Numbered from the stretch's first letter, positions 16,918 to 28,065 are shown. The stretch: DNA of 35,233 nucleotides from Marinobacter sp. (GCF_014859525.1 NZ_JACUUB010000029.1:1-35233); one strand, 5' to 3'. The notes: generated from the sequence alone by a model not told the origin. Numbers and translations are program-made.

Positions 16918-18711
16918 TCAGTTATCCTCACTCCGGTGCTGCTGTTCCCACAGATGCGCATAATGCCCACCGCGGGCTAGCAAATCGTTGTGGCTGCCGC
17001 TTTCCACGATTCGGCCAGCATCCATTACCAGAATGCTGTTGGCATCGCGAATGGTGGATAGACGGTGGGCAATCACCAACGTCGTGCGCTGACGACTCAC
17101 CTCTTTCAAGGCAGTCAAAATCGCCTGTTCTGACAAAGAATCCAACGAAGAAGTCGCTTCATCCAGAATCAGCAACGGCGGATTCTTCAGGATCACCCGG
17201 GCAATGGCCACACGCTGCTTTTCGCCACCGGACAACTTCAGGCCACGCTCACCCACCTTAGTTTCGTATCCTTCCGGAAGGCTGTGGATAAAATCTTCGA
17301 GATGGGCCATGCGCGCGGCTCGGTACACTTCTTCCTTACTGGCCGCCGGGTTGCCGTAGGCCAGGTTTCGGTACAGGGTATCGTTAAACAACACGGTATC
17401 CTGGGGTACCACGCCTATGGCCGAGCGCAGGCTGTCCTGGGTCACCTCACGGATATCCTGGCCATCAATACGGATCGCCCCTTTATCCATATCGTAGAAC
17501 CGGAACAGCAAGCGGGCGAGGGTAGACTTGCCGGCACCGCTGGCGCCAACGACGGCCACGGTGTGGCCGGCGGGGATGGTGAAGTCTACGTCTTTCAGGA
17601 TCGGCAGGTCCGGCCGGTAACCGAAATGGATGTGTTCAAACTGCACCTGGCCGTTCGCCACCGCCAGGGGTTTGGCATCGGTCGTGTCCTGAATGGCGGG
17701 TTTATCCCCAAGCAGTTTGAACAGGCGCTCCACGTTCACCAGGGCCTGGCGGATTTCCCGGTAGACAAAACCCAGGGCGTTCAGGGGGATGAATAACTGA
17801 ATCAGGTAAGCGTTGATCATGGTGAAGTCGCCCAGGGTGATTTCACCGCTGGCGACTTCGCTCACCGCCATGGCCATGATTACGATCAGTGCCACGCCGA
17901 TGATCAGGGCCTGGCCAGTGTTCAGGGTGGCCAGAGACAGGCGGTTTTTTAGCCGGGCTTTCTCCCAGTCGTCCAGGTCCTGGTCGTACAACTCCGCCTC
18001 GTAACGTTCGTTGTTGAAGTATTTGACGGTCTCGTAGTTCAACAGGCTGTCGATGGCCCGGGAGTTGGACTGGTTGTCCCGGGCGTTGGCCTCGCGCACG
18101 AACTTGGTCCGCCACTCGGTGATCTTGATGGAAAACACCACATACACCACCACCGCCACCAGAATGGCCAGCACGTAGCCGACGTTGAACACCACCAGCA
18201 AGATGGCCGCTACCAGCAGGATTTCCAGGATGGTAGGCACAATGTTGAACAGGGTGAAGCGCAGCAGGAAGCTGATGCCGTTGGTGCCCCGTTCGATATC
18301 CCGGGCCAGGCCGCCGGTTTTGCGGTCCAGGTGAAAGCCCAGCTCGCGCTGGTGCAGGTGTTCAAAGATGCGCAGCGACACCCGCCGCATGGCCCGCTCT
18401 GCCACCCGGGCGAACACCGCATCGCGAAGTTCACTAAACAGGGTGGCGCCAAAGCGCAGGGAGCCGTAGGCCACCACCAGGATGATGGGAATCCACAGCA
18501 GCATGTCGGCGCCGCGGTTCTGGTCCAGATAGTCGACAATGTATTTCAGGGCCACCGGGGTTGCGACGGTGGCCAGTTTGGCCAGCACCAGCAGGGCTAA
18601 CGCCAGCACCACCCGGCCCCGGAATTCGGCAAGGTAGGGCCACAGGCCGGAAATGACCGTCCAGTCCGGTTTGTGGTCAGCGGGGTAGTCGTTATCGGCG
18701 TAAGCGCGCAC
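16918..18711 (-). CDS. Atm1-like ABC exporter half-transporter
   Basis: A 597-residue half-transporter with an N-terminal transmembrane domain (about six helices from SGLWPYLAEFRGRVV to ~residue 320) and a C-terminal ATPase: Walker A VGASGAGKST with K395, Q-loop in GVVPQDTVLF, signature LSGGEKQRVAIARVIL, Walker B LLILDEATSSLD and the H-loop in VIAHRLSTI. The sequence of the membrane part (KYIVDYLDQ, TGGLARDIERGTNGISFLL, NYETVKYFNNE) matches the Atm1/HMT1 group, which exports glutathione-linked metal or sulfur species. The GTG start at 18711 is chosen because AAAGGAAG stands 7 bases upstream; the frame stays open further, but that extension runs through the repeat element at 18740-18853 and is not coding. 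It is flanked on both sides by the composite repeat. Confidence 0.93.
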   Translation of the reverse strand: MRAYADNDYPADHKPDWTVISGLWPYLAEFRGRVVLALALLVLAKLATVATPVALKYIVDYLDQNRGADMLLWIPIILVVAYGSLRFGATLFSELRDAVFARVAERAMRRVSLRIFEHLHQRELGFHLDRKTGGLARDIERGTNGISFLLRFTLFNIVPTILEILLVAAILLVVFNVGYVLAILVAVVVYVVFSIKITEWRTKFVREANARDNQSNSRAIDSLLNYETVKYFNNERYEAELYDQDLDDWEKARLKNRLSLATLNTGQALIIGVALIVIMAMAVSEVASGEITLGDFTMINAYLIQLFIPLNALGFVYREIRQALVNVERLFKLLGDKPAIQDTTDAKPLAVANGQVQFEHIHFGYRPDLPILKDVDFTIPAGHTVAVVGASGAGKSTLARLLFRFYDMDKGAIRIDGQDIREVTQDSLRSAIGVVPQDTVLFNDTLYRNLAYGNPAASKEEVYRAARMAHLEDFIHSLPEGYETKVGERGLKLSGGEKQRVAIARVILKNPPLLILDEATSSLDSLSEQAILTALKEVSRQRTTLVIAHRLSTIRDANSILVMDAGRIVESGSHNDLLARGGHYAHLWEQQHRSEDN

Positions 18712-18739
18712 TTTATCTTCCTTTGAATTCGGAGAAATC

Positions 18740-18853
18740 GAGCGCACGGGTGGGTGTGCCTGCCAGGACACGCTGTAAATACATCCCTGTACGCTCGACA
18801 AAAGCCATCCCTGGCTTTTGACGGTCCTGGCAGGCACACCCACCCGTGCGCTC
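18740..18853. repeat. Composite inverted-repeat element, copy 2
   Basis: In the divergent gap between the two ABC genes: perfect 30-bp arms at 18740-18769 and 18824-18853 enclose a 54-base core. The core holds TACA-TCCC-TGTA (18780-18791), the linker ACGCTCGA overlapping its end, and a 9-bp hairpin CAAAAGCCA-TCCC-TGGCTTTTG (18799-18820). The architecture, core bases and orientation match copy 1, but many arm bases differ, with the change matched on the opposite arm. Lying in the intergenic region it may be transcribed into the leader of the Atm1-like gene. Confidence 0.88.
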
Positions 18854-18864
18854 TTACGTAGCTG

Positions 18865-18870
18865 TATGAT
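18865..18870 (+). promoter_or_regulatory. Possible -10 box upstream of the MsbA-related gene
   Basis: TATGAT on the plus strand, just right of repeat copy 2; the overlapping bases read TATCAT on the minus strand. No -35 hexamer fits well, since the position would fall inside the repeat arm. Confidence 0.25.
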
Positions 18871-18896
18871 AGGTCTTCTTGGGAGAACAAACCGTA

Positions 18897-18959
18897 ATGA
18901 AGTTGGAGTCTACAGCAGCCAACACCGTGGAGGCACACCATCAACATTCGTCACCGTAA
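18897..18959 (+). other. 20-codon ORF preceding the MsbA-related gene
   Basis: An ATG with a distant GGGAG (11 bases upstream) opens a 20-codon frame (MKLESTAANTVEAHHQHSSP) that ends inside the N-terminal region of the ABC transporter gene in another frame. Removing one C around 18952-18955 would join it to the transporter as HHQHSSRKALNL. It is therefore either the true N-terminus displaced by a frameshift or base error, or a coupled leader ORF. Confidence 0.35.
18929..18933 (+). promoter_or_regulatory. Strong Shine-Dalgarno in front of an ATC codon
   Basis: GGAGG lies exactly 6 bases before ATC (18940-18942) in the frame of the MsbA-related transporter. No ATG, GTG or TTG occurs at the right distance in that frame. 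Confidence 0.45.
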
Positions 18960-20694
18960 AGCCCTTAACCTGATCGTTGGGTTTATCAGCCCGTACCGTC
19001 GCGCTGTGGCCGGCGCTCTGGTGGCCCTGATCTTTACCGCCGGCATTACCCTCAGCCTTGGACAAGGTTTACGCATTCTGGTGGATCAGGGATTAGCCAC
19101 CGAATCGCCGGAAAATCTGGCCAAAGCCATCGGCCTGTTTTTTGTGCTGGTGCTGGGCCTGGCGTTTGGCTCGTTTGCCCGCTTTTACCTGGTGTCCTGG
19201 ATTGGCGAACGGGTTGTAGCGGACATCCGTAAAAAAGTCTTTAACCATCTGATCGATCTGCACCCTGGCTTCTTTGAACAGAACCGGGCCCTGGAGATCC
19301 AGTCCCGGTTTACTGCCGACACCACGGTGCTGCAATCGGTGATCGGCTCCACCGTGTCCATTGCCCTGCGCAATATGCTGATGCTGATTGGCGGGCTGCT
19401 GTTGTTATTTATCACCAATGCCAAACTGGCTAGCATCATCCTGTTAGGTTTTCCGCTGGTGATCGCGCCGATTCTGTTTTTTGGTCGGCGGGTGCGGCGA
19501 CTGTCTCGATTAAGTCAGGACCGGGTGGCCGATGTCGGCAGCTATGTCGGCGAAAATCTGACGCAGATTAAGACCGTGCAGGCGTTCAATCATCAGCCCC
19601 ATGACCGGCGCTTTTTCGCCGAGGTATCTGAGCGCGCTTTCGAGATCGCCCGGGATCGCATTCGCCAGCGGGCGTGGCTGACCACACTGGCCATATCCCT
19701 GGTCATGGGGGCCGTGGGCATTGTGATCTGGATCGGTGGGCTGGATGTGATTCACGGCCGCATCAGCCCGGGTGAATTGGCGGCATTTGTCTTCTACAGC
19801 CTGCTGGTGGGAGTTGCGGCCGGAGCCATCAGCGAGGTCATCGGCGAACTGCAACGGGCGGCAGGTTCGGCAGCCCGCTTGTTCGAGTTGTTACAGACCG
19901 AGCCGGAGTTTGTGCGGGAGCAGAACGGTAAAACACTGCCTCAGCCCATCAAGGGAGAAATTCGGCTGGAGCATCTCGGATTCAGTTACTCCGGACGCAG
20001 TCAACAACCGGCCCTGGCGGATCTTTCGCTTACCGTCAACGCCGGCGAAACCCTGGCGCTGGTTGGCCCGTCGGGGGCCGGAAAGTCCACGCTGTTCGAT
20101 CTGTTACTGCATTTCTACCAGCCGAGTGACGGTCGCATTTTGATTGACGGCCTGGATACCACCGAACTCTCACTGGAATCCTTGCGTCAATGCTTTGCCC
20201 TGGTACCCCAAAACCCGGCGCTTTTTCACGGTACGGTGGCAGACAACATCCGCTATGCCCGGCCAAACGCCAGCAAGGTCGATGTAGAGCAGGCCGCACG
20301 CGTGGCCCACGCTCACGAGTTCATTCAGACCCTGCCCCAAGGCTATGACACGCCATTGGGAGATGCCGGTCTTGGCCTCTCGGGTGGTCAGAAACAGCGG
20401 CTCGCCATTGCCCGGGCGCTACTGGCTGATGCCCCCATACTGCTGCTGGACGAGGCCACCAGTGCTCTGGATGCGGAAAGCGAAAACCTGATTCAACAGG
20501 CGATGCCCGCGCTCACCACTGGGCGCACCACACTGGTGATCGCCCACCGCCTGGCCACAGTCAGAGACGCTGATCGTATTGCCGTGCTGGACCAGGGGCG
20601 GCTGCTGGCGGTCGGCACCCACGACGAGCTGATGCGCGAAAATGGCCTGTATCAGCGGCTGGCAAAACTGCAGTTTCGGGAAGAAACGGGCTAA
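18940..20694 (+). CDS. MsbA-related ABC exporter half-transporter, start uncertain
   Basis: A half-transporter of about 585 residues from the ATC at 18940, or 562 from the GTG at 19006. Transmembrane helices begin with NLIVGFISPYRR and AVAGALVALIFTAGITLS; the ATPase has Walker A VGPSGAGKST (K382 counted from 18940), Q-loop FALVPQNPALF, signature LSGGQKQRLAIARALL, Walker B ILLLDEATSALD and H-loop VIAHRLATV. The membrane half resembles the MsbA-related (TIGR02204-type) exporters; the substrate is unknown but lipid or drug export is typical. The codon frame is open from 18901. Starting at 19006 would cut off the cytoplasmic lead-in of the first helix, while GGAGG correctly placed before ATC suggests either a near-cognate start or a changed ATG. 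A frameshift from the ATG at 18897 is the alternative. Confidence 0.88.
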   Translation: MNIRHRKALNLIVGFISPYRRAVAGALVALIFTAGITLSLGQGLRILVDQGLATESPENLAKAIGLFFVLVLGLAFGSFARFYLVSWIGERVVADIRKKVFNHLIDLHPGFFEQNRALEIQSRFTADTTVLQSVIGSTVSIALRNMLMLIGGLLLLFITNAKLASIILLGFPLVIAPILFFGRRVRRLSRLSQDRVADVGSYVGENLTQIKTVQAFNHQPHDRRFFAEVSERAFEIARDRIRQRAWLTTLAISLVMGAVGIVIWIGGLDVIHGRISPGELAAFVFYSLLVGVAAGAISEVIGELQRAAGSAARLFELLQTEPEFVREQNGKTLPQPIKGEIRLEHLGFSYSGRSQQPALADLSLTVNAGETLALVGPSGAGKSTLFDLLLHFYQPSDGRILIDGLDTTELSLESLRQCFALVPQNPALFHGTVADNIRYARPNASKVDVEQAARVAHAHEFIQTLPQGYDTPLGDAGLGLSGGQKQRLAIARALLADAPILLLDEATSALDAESENLIQQAMPALTTGRTTLVIAHRLATVRDADRIAVLDQGRLLAVGTHDELMRENGLYQRLAKLQFREETG

Positions 20695-20711
20695 CAGCGA
20701 CGATAGTCAAT

Positions 20712-20740
20712 TTGTTTCCTGTCACCGTACTACTTACACT
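20712..20740 (+). promoter_or_regulatory. Sigma-70-like promoter of gabT
   Basis: TTGTTT (20712-20717) and TACACT (20735-20740) are separated by 17 bases, placing a transcript start near 20747 and a leader of about 36 bases before the gabT GTG. Confidence 0.5.
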
Positions 20741-20782
20741 GTTAGTGAAACTTTCGAACCTGAACACAGGGAGAATGGCAAA

Positions 20783-22060
20783 GTGAGCAATAAAGAATTG
20801 CAGGCACTCAAAGAACGCTACGTTGCGGCGGGCGCGGCAAGTCCCAATGAACAATTTGCCGATCACGCAACCAATGCGGAGCTATGGGATGCCGATGGCA
20901 AACGCATGATCGATTTTGCAGGCGGCATCGGTGTACTCAACATTGGTCACCGTCATCCAAAGGTGGTCGCAGCTGTCAAAGACCAGCTCGACAAGCTGAT
21001 GCACACCTGTCAGACGGTCATGCCCTATGAGGGCTACGTTAAACTGGCACAAAAGCTCAGCGAAGTGGTGCCGGTCAGGGGCCACGCCAAGGTGATGCTG
21101 GCCAACTCCGGTGCAGAAGCGCTGGAAAACGCGATGAAGATCGCCCGGGCCGCCACCGGCAAAACCAACGTCATCTGTTTTGACGGCGGTTACCACGGTC
21201 GTACTTTTTACACCATGGCGATGAACGGTAAGGCCGCGCCTTACCAGACCGATTTCGGGCCCATGCCTGGCAACGTGTTCCGCGCGCCCTATCCGGTGCC
21301 GTATCACGGCGTCAGCGAAGACGAGGCGCTGCGCGGTCTGAAGATGACCATGAAGGCAGATTCACCCGCCAACAACACAGCGGCTATCGTGATTGAGCCC
21401 GTATTAGGTGAGGGCGGTTTCTATGCAGCACCTTCCAGCTTCCTGAAAGAAATCCGCAAAATCTGCGATGACAACAACATTCTGATGGTGGTGGACGAAG
21501 TGCAGAGCGGTTTTGGCCGAACCGGCAAAATGTTCGCCATTGAGCACAGCGGCGTTGAGCCTGACATGATGACCATGGCCAAGAGTATGGCTGATGGCAT
21601 GCCTATCTCGGCCATTGTCGGCACTGACAAAATCATGGATGCCTCTGGTCCCAACTCCCTTGGCGGCACCTACACCGGCAGCCCGACCGCTTGTGCGGCC
21701 GCATTGGCCGTGTTCGAGGTGTTCAAGGAAGAAGACATTCTTGGCAAGGCTCAGGCACTGGGCGACAAGCTGAACAAGCGCTTTAATCAGTGGCAGGAAC
21801 AGTTCGAACACGTGGATAACGTTCGTAATCTGGGCCCGATGGCGGCGTTTGAACTGGTGGAAAGCAAAGCCAGCCGTAAGCCCAAGCCAGAACTGGCGGC
21901 TGCCGTCACCAAGAAGGCCAAAGAAAAAGGCCTGATTCTTCTGAGCTGCGGCATGTTCGCCAACACGCTTCGGTTCCTGATGCCCGTCACCATTGAGGAC
22001 GCCGTTCTCGAGGAAGGACTGGCGATTGTCGAAGAGTGCCTGAAAGAAGTCGGCGCCTGA
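20783..22060 (+). CDS. gabT: 4-aminobutyrate--2-oxoglutarate aminotransferase
   Basis: A 425-residue class-III PLP aminotransferase. It has NSGAEALENAMKIAR, DGGYHGRT (the aromatic residue stacking on PLP), EPVLGEGGF, VVDEVQSGFGRTGK with the aspartate that contacts the pyridine nitrogen, and MAKSMADGMPISA with the Schiff-base lysine K267. The pattern and length follow GabT, which moves the amino group of 4-aminobutyrate to 2-oxoglutarate to give succinate semialdehyde; 5-aminovalerate transaminase (DavT) is a close alternative the sequence cannot exclude. The start is GTG at 20783 with GGGAG upstream; the family N-terminus SNKELQALKERYVAAG begins there. No gabD is beside it. It stands alone between the exporter and a membrane-protein gene and has its own promoter. 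Confidence 0.92.
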   Translation: MSNKELQALKERYVAAGAASPNEQFADHATNAELWDADGKRMIDFAGGIGVLNIGHRHPKVVAAVKDQLDKLMHTCQTVMPYEGYVKLAQKLSEVVPVRGHAKVMLANSGAEALENAMKIARAATGKTNVICFDGGYHGRTFYTMAMNGKAAPYQTDFGPMPGNVFRAPYPVPYHGVSEDEALRGLKMTMKADSPANNTAAIVIEPVLGEGGFYAAPSSFLKEIRKICDDNNILMVVDEVQSGFGRTGKMFAIEHSGVEPDMMTMAKSMADGMPISAIVGTDKIMDASGPNSLGGTYTGSPTACAAALAVFEVFKEEDILGKAQALGDKLNKRFNQWQEQFEHVDNVRNLGPMAAFELVESKASRKPKPELAAAVTKKAKEKGLILLSCGMFANTLRFLMPVTIEDAVLEEGLAIVEECLKEVGA

Positions 22061-22065
22061 CCGAC

Positions 22066-22096
22066 AACGTAAGCGCAGCCCCGCTGCGCTTACGTT
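22066..22096 (+). terminator. Perfect 14-bp hairpin after gabT
   Basis: AACGTAAGCGCAGC (22066-22079) pairs with 22083-22096 around a CCC loop, 5 bases after the gabT stop. There is no T run behind it, so termination is only inferred. It could instead protect the message end. Confidence 0.5.
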
Positions 22097-22113
22097 AACC
22101 TCGTTATTCATCG

Positions 22114-22142
22114 TATACTGCCGGAAGACTTTTTTCCGGCAG
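22114..22142 (+). promoter_or_regulatory. -10 box followed by a hairpin before the VC0807-type gene
   Basis: TATACT (22114-22119) has a poor -35 (TTACGT) 18 bases upstream. Just behind it a 9-bp hairpin, CTGCCGGAA / TTCCGGCAG (22118-22126 with 22134-22142), has a T-rich loop. The two overlap, so the hairpin could be a late terminator for gabT or a structure at the start of the next transcript. Confidence 0.3.
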
Positions 22143-22183
22143 TGCCTTCCAGCCTGCTGTTGTTTCACCAATCAGGCTAACCC

Positions 22184-22945
22184 ATGACCTCTGCGAATTC
22201 CTCCAACATTCCGGAACACAAGCCCAGGCCCTGGATCGACTTACTGGTCAGTATCATCATTCCCTCGGTGATCCTGATGAAGTTCAGCGGCGACCAACAC
22301 CTTGGTAGTGTTAATGCATTGATTATCGGCCTGGCGTTTCCGCTTGGCTGGGGTCTGTTTGAACTCATCCGTTATCGCAAGAAGAATTTCATTGCCTTGC
22401 TGGGCCTGATAAGTGTTGGCCTTACCGGCGGCATCGGTTTACTGGAGCTGGATGCTGGCTGGTTAGCCATCAAAGAAGCCGCTGTTCCTGCGGTGATTGG
22501 TTTGGCCGTGCTGATTTCGACACGTACCAAATACCCACTGGTCCGCACCCTTCTGTATAACCCCAAGGTGCTGGATGTGGATAAAATTCATGCCTCGCTG
22601 GAAGAACGGGGTTGCGTTGCCGAGTTTGAAGCAAGACTGCTCAAAGCCAGTTATTTCTTTGCCGGTACCTTCTTGTTCTCCTCGATCATGAATTACGTTC
22701 TGGCGAAATGGATTGTGGTCAGTCCGTCTGGCACTCAGGCCTTTAACGAAGAGCTGGGCAGAATGACCCTGGTCAGCTATCCGATGATCGCCATCCCGTC
22801 CATGATCATGATGATGCTGATCTTCTATTACCTGTGGCGAACGATTCGCCGCCTGACAGGCTACACCCTGGAAGAAGTCATGGCCCCGCATCTGATTGAA
22901 AAGGAAAAAGAGAAAGAGCAGAAGCGGGCCGAATCATCAAAGTGA
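22184..22945 (+). CDS. VC0807-family integral membrane protein
   Basis: A 253-residue protein with about six hydrophobic segments: LLVSIIIPSVILMKF, ALIIGLAFPLGWGLF, ALLGLISVGLTGGIGLL, EAAVPAVIGLAVLIS, a FAGTFLFSSIMNYVLAKWIVV segment and PMIAIPSMIMMMLIFYYLW. A long soluble loop (residues ~120-155) contains LVRTLLYNPKVLDVDKI. The charged tail ends in repeated KEKEKEQKR. The pattern matches the VC0807 family of uncharacterised inner-membrane proteins common in marine gammaproteobacteria, in which the family has no established function. ATG at 22184 has only a weak AGG upstream. A strong bidirectional terminator lies between it and gyrB. Confidence 0.8.
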   Translation: MTSANSSNIPEHKPRPWIDLLVSIIIPSVILMKFSGDQHLGSVNALIIGLAFPLGWGLFELIRYRKKNFIALLGLISVGLTGGIGLLELDAGWLAIKEAAVPAVIGLAVLISTRTKYPLVRTLLYNPKVLDVDKIHASLEERGCVAEFEARLLKASYFFAGTFLFSSIMNYVLAKWIVVSPSGTQAFNEELGRMTLVSYPMIAIPSMIMMMLIFYYLWRTIRRLTGYTLEEVMAPHLIEKEKEKEQKRAESSK

Positions 22946-22953
22946 CTTTCTCT

Positions 22954-22972
22954 TCGGAATAAAAAATTCCGA
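22954..22972. terminator. Small A-loop hairpin in the gyrB-VC0807 gap
   Basis: TCGGAAT and ATTCCGA form a 7-bp stem around AAAAA, 9 bases after the stop at 22945. It precedes the much stronger hairpin at 22981 and may be an auxiliary structure. Confidence 0.35.
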
Positions 22973-22980
22973 GTCATAAC

Positions 22981-23017
22981 AAAAAACGGTGGTTCCTTGC
23001 GGAAACCACCGTTTTTT
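22981..23017. terminator. Strong bidirectional rho-independent terminator
   Basis: AAAAAACGGTGGTTCC pairs with GGAAACCACCGTTTTTT (one bulged A) around TTGC, giving a stem with a T run on either strand. It ends both the membrane-protein gene and gyrB, which converge here. Confidence 0.92.
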
Positions 23018-23037
23018 ATGCCTTGCAATTAGAGCGC

Positions 23038-26663
<3,626 letters not shown>

Positions 26664-26716
26664 AAAGGAGACATTCTCAATACCGGATAGAAAACAAATG
26701 AAAACCAGAAAAAGAA

Positions 26717-26745
26717 AAGGCAATGCCGGGATCCGACATTGCCTT
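26717..26745 (-). terminator. Rho-independent terminator between the ABC1-kinase gene and recF
   Basis: On the minus strand AAGGCAATG pairs with CATTGCCTT, with an inner CGG/CCG pairing, and is followed by TTCTTTTTCTGG. The position, 31 bases after the kinase stop, and the T-rich tail fit an intrinsic terminator. Confidence 0.8.
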
Positions 26746-26775
26746 AGTGTACTAGAAGGGGAGGTGGTCTGCTCG

Positions 26776-28047
26776 TTAATGCAGCATCGTTAGACGTTCA
26801 TCCATGAATACATCCATCTCGGGCGCCAGGATATGAACATAACGATCAAAATACAGAAATTGCTTTAACAACAAGGCAAATTCCCTGGGAAAGTGAAGGC
26901 CATGGCTTTCGCCCACTTTCACCATATCCATCAGGATATTATTCACATCATCCTCTGCCTGGTCCATTTCATAGGCGGTGTCGTCCGGAACCATATGATC
27001 CATCTGGCGATACAGTCGCTGCAAGTCCGCCGCCAACTCATCCGCTTTCACAGTGCGACGGGTTACACCAATGCGAATCATGGCATCGGCCATGCCTTCA
27101 AAATTGCCGACCATAATCGCCGAAATAAAATCACTGACCGCTTGCCAGGTATCCGGCTTGATCCTGCCAACAATTCCAAAATCGATAAATCCAATACGCC
27201 CGTCTTTCAGCACCATCAAGTTGCCGGCATGAACATCCGCATGGAAAAACTCACATTTGGTCAAGCTGGCAAACCAGGTGTTCATCGCGGTGATCAGAGT
27301 GCGTTCCGGATCGTTCGAATATTGCCGGATACTGTCGAGATCGGTCAGCGAGACGCCATAAAAACGTTCCATGGTCAGAATGCGCCGGCTGCTGCAGTGC
27401 TCATAAACTTTCGGCACAGTAGCGTCTTCGTTATGGGTGTTGTGCAGAAAATCCCGGAACACTTTCAGATTGTTCGCTTCTTTGATGAAATCACACTCTT
27501 CCATCATGGTTTTCTGAATTTCGTCAACAATGCCAGACAACGAAGTCCAGGACAGTTTTGGCGCCAAGGTTTCCAGAATGCGTGACGACAGATACAGGAA
27601 ATTAAGATCCGTCAAAAGAATATTTTCTACACCCGGCTTCTGCACCTTGATCACCACATCTTCACCGGTGACCAACCTGGCTGCATGCACTTGCGCGATC
27701 GACGCAGACGCTAGCGCGACCGGGTCGATCTCGGCGTAAATCTCATCAATGGGGCGGCCAAGCTCTTCCCGGATAATGCGTTTGATCACACCAAACGGCA
27801 AATTTGGGGTTTTATCCAGGCAATACTGAAACTCCTCCACGTATTCCTTCGGGAAAAACGTCGGGGAGCTCGCGATAAACTGACCAAGCTTGATATAGGT
27901 TGCACCCAGATTTTCAAACGTCTGGCGCAGCAATTTCGGTGTCGGGGGGCGATCGCCCCGCATCCAGTTTACGCCGGTACGGCCAAGCACCGAGAGCGTC
28001 TGGCCAATTCTGAATGCACCTTTGATTCCGTTCGTAACGGCACCCAT
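26776..28047 (-). CDS. ABC1/UbiB-family atypical kinase-like protein
   Basis: A 423-residue ABC1 (AarF/UbiB/ADCK) protein. It shows the family hallmarks in order: KLGQ (K53-Q56) of the N-terminal KxGQ extension, the alanine-rich loop ALASASIAQVHAA (residues 111-122), VIKVQKPGV with the ATP-binding lysine K134, HADVHAGNLMV in the catalytic loop, and FIDFGIVGR with the DFG aspartate. These proteins bind ATP and support ubiquinone biosynthesis or lipid-related functions. UbiB proper is longer and carries C-terminal transmembrane helices; neither is seen, so a direct role in ubiquinone synthesis is only possible. GGAGGT stands 5-6 bases before the ATG, 18 bases after the dnaN stop, so it is probably in the dnaA-dnaN transcript. 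Its position between dnaN and recF is unusual. Confidence 0.9.
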   Translation of the reverse strand: MGAVTNGIKGAFRIGQTLSVLGRTGVNWMRGDRPPTPKLLRQTFENLGATYIKLGQFIASSPTFFPKEYVEEFQYCLDKTPNLPFGVIKRIIREELGRPIDEIYAEIDPVALASASIAQVHAARLVTGEDVVIKVQKPGVENILLTDLNFLYLSSRILETLAPKLSWTSLSGIVDEIQKTMMEECDFIKEANNLKVFRDFLHNTHNEDATVPKVYEHCSSRRILTMERFYGVSLTDLDSIRQYSNDPERTLITAMNTWFASLTKCEFFHADVHAGNLMVLKDGRIGFIDFGIVGRIKPDTWQAVSDFISAIMVGNFEGMADAMIRIGVTRRTVKADELAADLQRLYRQMDHMVPDDTAYEMDQAEDDVNNILMDMVKVGESHGLHFPREFALLLKQFLYFDRYVHILAPEMDVFMDERLTMLH

Positions 28048-28065
28048 TAATACCTCCGAAGGGGA

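Noticed and set aside
18712..18843. N-terminal extension of the Atm1-like gene to 18843
   Set aside because: It runs through the inverted-repeat element and has no homologous N-terminal pattern; GTG at 18711 has a good ribosome-binding site.
16792..18853. CRISPR array or insertion-sequence ends
   Set aside because: There are only two widely spaced copies, no regular spacers and no transposase in the window. No target-site duplication was recognised at the arm ends.
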